A DNA stretch of 64,000 nt from Eucalyptus grandis. Lineage: Eukaryota; Streptophyta; Magnoliopsida; Myrtales; Myrtaceae. Positions 57,969-64,000 of this stretch are shown here, piece after piece. Positions within the stretch are counted from its first letter, which is position 1. Each line of letters opens with the position of its first letter. Location: positions 18,220,520 to 18,284,519 of the forward strand of contig NC_052615.1 of the NCBI RefSeq assembly GCF_016545825.1, given 5' to 3'. A program made the position numbers and the translations under genes. Under the pieces are notes generated by a model. The model searched no databases. It was not told where the DNA came from and saw only the letters and a list, made by a program, of their open reading frames with translations.

Positions 57969-60900
57969 GATCAGATCCATCCTTGTTTTCTCCTTACATC
58001 CGGGTCAGGTCTTCATGTTTTGTGGTCACGGTCCTTGGCCTTCTCTCCTGTATTTGCTTGCCAAGCTTTCCCATGATGTGAAATCACGCACACTTGATTG
58101 TAAATTATCTCCCCCCACAAAAATAAAATCCTATGAAAAGAAGGGGGGTTTTCCTAAGATCTCCAGCTGGTCCCATGGAATCTGTCACTCCTTTCAAAAA
58201 CCAATTTTTTGGGGGGCAGATTTAAGATGACGAGATGCTCTTTCGTGGACCTGGAGAAGGGCCAGGCACGTGTCCCAGATGCCATCTCCCATCATCACGG
58301 CCGTGTTCGCCAATCGAACGATCGAGATGGCTTTGGGTTGACAGTGGGCTGTTCTCCACCAAAAATGGAGGGGACCCAACACATGATCATCACAACGATC
58401 CGATGTTTTCTCTCGACTCTAGCTCTCGTGACGGAAACAGGGTCGGGATGGGATGGGATGGGATGGGATGGGATGGCATGGGATGGGATGGGACTCGACC
58501 CATCACTGCCGGGTCGGCAGTCTCCTGTCTCTCTCTCTCTCTCTCTCGTTTTCGGTCTACTGGAAAAGGTCACTGTCTTTGTGAATCGTCAAAAAGGAAA
58601 AGAAAAATACCATTTTGTGCTGAAAGCATCTGTTGAAAAGAAAAAAAAAACGAATAAAAATACTATCACAATAATTGAGGGGGCTATCTATCTTGTCGTA
58701 GGTTGATACTCTGGGGATCAGGTAGCAAGCCAGCTTCGTAGGCTTATCCTCCGTTTGAGGTGGCTTCAAATATTTTTGCTTGCTCTCTCTCTTATCCTAA
58801 AGAACGTCGGATTTGACTTGGATTTGATATCAAATGAGTTCAGATTTGTGAAATTAATACATCCTCGTTTAGAGTAATTTAATGTTATCTCGTTTTTTGA
58901 AAAATGAAACAATCGATGCTCTTTTCTTTCCTATTAAATGCAGAAGTTTTTTCTATCACCTCCTTAATTTATCCTATGCCGACTTTTTATAAGTTCATAT
59001 GGAACCTGTCTTTTCTAAGCTGTTAAATAGGGGAATGGCGGAGGGATGAATGTTTAATCCAATGTCCCACGTAATAATATCCAAATCGATCCCCTTGTTC
59101 TGATTAGTTATACTAGACCTGAAGCTTGCTCGAAAACCAATTATTTGTATGCTTTTTTCAGTATCTTGAGTAAATTCATTTAATTATACAATTAAGTCAT
59201 ATAAGAAAAATAATGATATTTCACAACAAGTCAAGTTTGGATTTGAAGGTGCGTGTTGATCCAAATATCAAGCATGGTCCAGACCTAAATGGTTTTCCTC
59301 ACTGAGCCACCAACTCCAAATTCATCCTCCAATCCAAAATCATTCAAAACATAATCCTAGGTAACTCGGGCAACTTGAGAACTTGATTTATTATGATCAA
59401 TTGCCATCCCTAGCTCGGAATGAGTACATACTTTTTCGACGACAGTGGATTGAAAGTGACTTCTGGACGCAAGTTAGATGGAGAGACATAGGTTGCAACT
59501 TGCCAGCTTTGATAGGATAAGAGGCTATTAAATTGACAAGTTAGAGATTGATTTGGTGCACCAAAGAAGGTGGGTATGAAATTGAGGAGAAAAGGTTGTA
59601 ACTTGTGGCGATGCAAAATTAACGTGGCTTGAAAACTGTTGAACGAGAACCCAATCTGTGGTCAACCGAGAAATCTGGATTTGGCAAATCAAATCCAAAA
59701 CCACATTGATCAAACTCGGCTTCTTGTGAACTGTTCTTATCTTCTTGAACCGCCCAGCCAACCCTTTTGTCTCTCCTGGACAAACATGACTTTGAAAAAA
59801 CAATATAAATCCAGAAAGAAAATTATATTATATGTTTTTTTTTTTTTTTTAGTTTGGGCCATCTATTAAATTGGGGTTTGTTCAAGTTGAGCTTCTCCGC
59901 TGACATTTTTTGCGGTCACATCCTCTTCAAACATTTTAGAGTTTCACCGACATTCTGGGTTACACGAGTGTCGGCTTCCAATAATGGCCCAAAAAAATCC
60001 CAAATATCTGCTCAGGGAATTAATTAAAACTTTACAAATATATTAACAAAGGATGAACATATACAAACCCTAGTTTCCTCCTCCTTTTTTTTGGTCCGAC
60101 TCCTCCTTTAACAATGGGTAATTACTAGGATTGAACCGAAAACTAATATTTACATATTGAACAAAATTCCCATTTTTGTTTTGTTATTTTTCTTTTACGC
60201 AATGTCTCCGTCACCGTAGTACTCTCAATAATTTCACCACTTGAAGGTATTATTAAATTCAATCTAAGGAGAAAGGCTCATCTCTATCATTTTTCTTTCC
60301 TCGAATGATGAAAGATATTGAGAAACCACTATTAATTTGAATTTAAAATCCCATACTTTGATACCATAAAAGGTTTTGTGGAATTATTGTCAGTGAATGT
60401 GTGTCTAATATTTGAAACAAGATGGGATTATATGTGCAACATATGCATGTTTTGTTGGAAAAATCAACATGTTGACTATTAAGACTGTCTAATTTACATT
60501 AGTTATTACCTAGGAGGTGGCACTGTGATGAACTTACATAGGTCTGCTTAATCATGATTAGGCTCACTAGAACAGAGCACAGGACTTTTGATAAATCCGC
60601 GTGGCGCTCTACCATCGCTTTATGGGGTTTCTTTTTGCAAAGTGGTCCACTTTATCTTAACTATCATTTTTCTTGAATTCTTCTGAAAAAGAGATTAAAA
60701 AAAAAATGGGATATGGTATATGGAGTGGCTGTGACGCCATGGCTGTGTTCGAGCACGCCATTTGTTATTCATTTCTGCCAACAAAGTGGCCGGTACCCCA
60801 TGCTTGTCGAATACGCGTGAGCTTTATCATTACAATCGCAAATGTACACATCACCACTCCTTATTTGCCAACAAAAAAATCCATTTAGCTTAGGTTAATG

Positions 60901-61336
60901 AATGATGAGATTATGTGTAATTTACTCCAATGAAGGTCGTAATTCAGGCCTAATCGATTTTATTCGAAGAATCTTATGGGGTGTGCTCAGTTTGGCATTT
61001 GTAAAAGATTTTGAGCCTTATATATAAAGTTGAGGTGTTTGACAACATAATTTTATAACTCTTGAGCCAAAATTATCATTCCCCAATATTGGCATTTAAG
61101 CAATATCGAAATGAATGATATAAATGACTTCTTCCTGAAAATAATTATTTGTATCATTTGAAATAATTAATCGATGAAAAATATTTTTAACAATAATTTA
61201 TATGTAAACATTTCCGTGGATTATAACTATTTTTTTTTTTGTTTATTCATCTTTTTAAGTACTACAAGTTATCATTTTTAAGAAAATGTTCTTCAAATCG
61301 TTTACTTTTTGTGAAACAAACAAGCCATTGATGACT
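57969..61336. other. intergenic, including 3' untranslated region of the MO25-like gene
   Basis: Nothing beyond short repeats is recognised. 60080-60150 has a poly-T with GGTCC and a box-B-like sequence (GGATTGAACC) that may be a minus-strand SINE remnant. 59827-59850 is a poly-T run. Confidence 0.5.
58446..58492. repeat. GGGAT pentanucleotide tandem repeat
   Basis: About nine near-perfect copies of GGGAT with one GGCAT variant lie about 480 bases after the MO25-like stop. Runs of GGG at five-base spacing could fold as a G-quadruplex. A CT microsatellite follows at 58528-58547. Confidence 0.85.
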
Positions 61337-64000
61337 CTTTTTTTCCAATCGTGCCCTCACTAATATTTTCGGAATCTAGTTTTGCCCACATGAAAACATT
61401 TTTCATCATCTCTCTTAGAACTTTAGATCTATACTCGCTTGGTCACCGAGGTCGAGGTCACGGGCTAGGAAATACCGACACTCTTCAAAAGCCTTCATAT
61501 CATATCACGTGTCTGACACTCTCAAACACTCTCGGAATCAATATGTATCATAAAATCCCATATCTAATCAACTTTCCCAACACTTTTTAACACTCTAGTC
61601 GAAATTCCAATATGCAAGTTTCCAACATATGAAGTCAATTTTAAAAAATAAATAAATAGTAAATGAAGGGTCAAAATGTATATATGTGAAAAAAGAAAAA
61701 ATAATAATAATAAATGGAGAAATAAGAAAAACTTAATCTTCTCTTATCTTATGACTCTCACTTCCCATAATACACAATTCACTCCTAAGTTTTTCTCTTT
61801 CCTTGTGACGTGTCTAACACACAAATACAGAATGCGAATTGCTTATTGGAATTGAGTTGAATTTGTTAAATTGAAACAATGAATGATATTAATAAATGGT
61901 AGATTAATGTTTTTAGTGTAAATTCATTCTGGGCTTTTGTACTATTTATTTATTTGTGAATTTGATACAAATTAATTTGATTGAAATAATCATAAAAAAT
62001 GATAATTCATTATGTATATATAAAAATATACATTTAATATATAATTTATCCCAACGTGTCGAAATTTTTTATTTTTTGAGAAACAACGTGTGACATATCC
62101 TTATCGTGTCATATCCCGTGTTGATATCAGTGCTACTTAGGTCGTGAATCGCCGTTATCAAGAACAAAACAAAAAGGTGCTAGAGTTAGAGGAAAGGATT
62201 TTTGAGTGCGACAAAGGGGAGTGAGATGAAATTCCCAGGAAACGGAGGCGCATAAAATTTGGGGAAATGACAAGTCTTTCCTCCGTTATTTTCGAAAGTT
62301 TAAAGAGAATCGTCAAGTTGTGTGACCAATTCACGGGGATTTCGTCTTAAAAGCATTCATTTTCGCGAAGCAAATACACCTTTAATACCTATTTTGTTCA
62401 ATCTTGCCTGATTGATATTTCCAAAAACCAATTTTGCCCACATGGAAATGTTGTTCATCTCTCTCAAAACTATAGATTTGTGCTCGCTTAGGGGCTACAT
62501 GGAAACGTTTAGGTTCCTTGATTTTTCTTTTCTTTTGCTCCTCGAAGTAGAAAAAGAATAGAAACCGTTTGTTAATGTCAATAAAATTTTATATTCCCGG
62601 GAATAAAAAAGTGGCTAGGAAATGGATTTGGAATAAAAATAATAAAAAAAAAAAAGTAGCTTATTATTCTTAGGAACAATTTCTTGAAATAAGCCATTTT
62701 TCTCTTTTCTATTTTTCTTTTGTTCTTCTTCCTTGCCGTGGCCGTTGCTCCTTGCGGCCACCACTGGCCACCTCCGGCGACCGCCACCGTTGCCCGCCGC
62801 CTATTGCCACCCAAGTGTCAATGCTCGCCGATCGCCGATCGCCACCCGCCGCCCTCCGCCCACCGCCACACAACTGCCGGTAGCAGCAGCAATGGACAGC
62901 AATTAGCGGTCGGCGATCGGTGAGCAAGAAGCAAAATGAATAAAAACAAAAATTTATGAATTGTACCAAACACATTTCCATTATTTTTCTAATTCGAAAA
63001 TAGAAATTTTGTATATTTACCAAACACGTTATTTTACTCAAAAGTTATTTCGGGAAATAAAAATAAAAAAGAACTATCGAAAAGAAATTATTTTCGGAAC
63101 AAAATGTTACCATTCGCACCCTTAGTTGCCCTGACCAAGGTCGAGTGTTGCCATCATCAAGAGCAGAACGAAAGCTTGCTGAACTTAGGGGAAAGGATTT
63201 TGAGCACGAGCAAGGGGAGTGAGACGAAATCCCTAGGAAATGGAAGAGCTTAAAATTTGGAGAAATGACGAGTCTTTCCTCTAGAACCTTCAAGAGTTCA
63301 GAGATAATCATCGAGCTCTGTGACCAATTCTTGAGAATTCATCTTATAAGCAATACAATAAGAAAATCTTCTCTAAATCATTCATTTTTCAACAAAAAAA
63401 AAAAAATTACCCTTAATGACTCTTTTATTTTTCCAATCTTACCCTAACTAATCTTTTCAAAATCTGATTTTGTCCACATGAAACACTATTCGCCGCCTCT
63501 CTCTAAACTATAGATTTGTGCTTGCATGGTCTCCGAGATCAAGGTTGCCCAAGTCAAGGTGCCATCGCCGAGAACAGAACGAATGCTTGCTGAACATAGG
63601 GCAAATGATTTCGAACGCTACGAAGTGGAGTGTGACAAAATCAGCAGAAAGTAGGAAGAGCTTATAATTTGAAGAAATGACGAGTCTTTTCCTTCAAGAC
63701 TTTCAGAAGTTTAGAGAGAATCGTCGAACCCTGTGGCTGATTCCCGAGGATTTCCATCTCACCTCCCCTTCATCGCATTCAAAAAGAAACTCCAAACCTA
63801 TTTCAAGTGGTACTCTTAACATATGGACATATGAACAGGGCGATGAGTGATGTACACACTTGATTAAGATAAAGTACCTTCGAAAAAATATGGCCGAAAA
63901 TTCTCAAAAAATGTCTCGAATGGGAACACAATCTTGTTCCACAATCCAAGATCCCAAATCGAATTACAATCCTCTAAGGTTCGAGTGGGGATTCGACGAG
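61337..64000. repeat. diverged non-coding repeat family
   Basis: Related segments occur at 61337-61500 (partial), 62140-62490, 63122-63530 and 63531-63775. Landmarks are TGCCCACATG, CTATAGATTTGTGCTCGC, GAACGAAAGCTTGCTGAAC (63167, and with one change at 63578) and GAAATGACGAGTCTTT. The last two units are about 411 bases apart. No reading frame is conserved between units, so they look non-coding. Confidence 0.7.
62491..63121. mobile_element. Harbinger-like MITE or non-autonomous element, 631 bp
   Basis: TTA flanks both ends (62488-62490 and 63122-63124). The left end reads GGGGCTACATGGAAACGTTT and the reverse complement of the right end GGGTGCGAATGGTAACATTT, both followed by GTTCC. The interior has a GC-rich patch at 62730-62920 and no transposase. 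It interrupts a repeat unit whose uninterrupted form is at 61430-61450 and 63510-63540. Confidence 0.75.

Noticed and set aside
58209..58706. open frames of up to 165 codons after the MO25-like gene
   Set aside because: They run through the GGGAT and CT repeats, overlap in several frames and match no family that I recognise.

Overview
The window is plant nuclear DNA. It has spliced genes with GT-AG introns, AT-rich intergenic DNA, plant-type copia and LINE retrotransposons, PIF/Harbinger transposons, a TRIM array, and a plant MO25-like gene with many short exons. The species cannot be fixed from sequence alone; a woody eudicot is a reasonable guess.

Layout. 1-4748 is the internal part and 3' LTR of a decayed Ty1/copia element (5' end outside the window). 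4.7-39.2 kb holds a cluster of seven small secreted cystatin-like genes or pseudogenes. I call them a (6540-9435, broken), b (12457-12807), c (16300-16653), d (24439-24801, broken), e (34248-34592), f (36409-36762) and g (38824-39195). Cassette a-b-c has been duplicated as d-e-f, with long stretches of flanking non-coding DNA. A second copia copy (17968-22977) and a hAT-like fragment lie between the cassettes. A 7.16-kb PIF/Harbinger element (26249-33409) has split the second cassette, and a solo LTR sits in the promoter of c and f. Pseudogene a is interrupted by a tandem array of nine TRIM LTRs and eight internal segments.

39.2-48.4 kb is mostly a minus-strand L1-type LINE carrying a nested SINE and a nested solo LTR, with a small truncated LINE tail before it and a Harbinger-type MITE after it. 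48.4-52.2 kb is intergenic with fold-back repeats and another MITE. 52509-57968 is the only conserved housekeeping-type gene, an 11-exon MO25/Cab39-like scaffold gene, which carries an apparent one-base deletion at the start of exon 10. 58-64 kb is intergenic with a diverged non-coding repeat family broken by a Harbinger-like MITE.

The main biological story is a rapidly duplicating family of secreted cystatin-fold proteins in a transposon-rich neighbourhood. Paralogues b and e differ at 20 codons, every one an amino-acid replacement with no silent codon difference. Eight of these changes fall in the loop equivalent to the first protease-contacting hairpin of cystatins. The duplications also supply empty sites that let several insertions and one deletion be read to the base.
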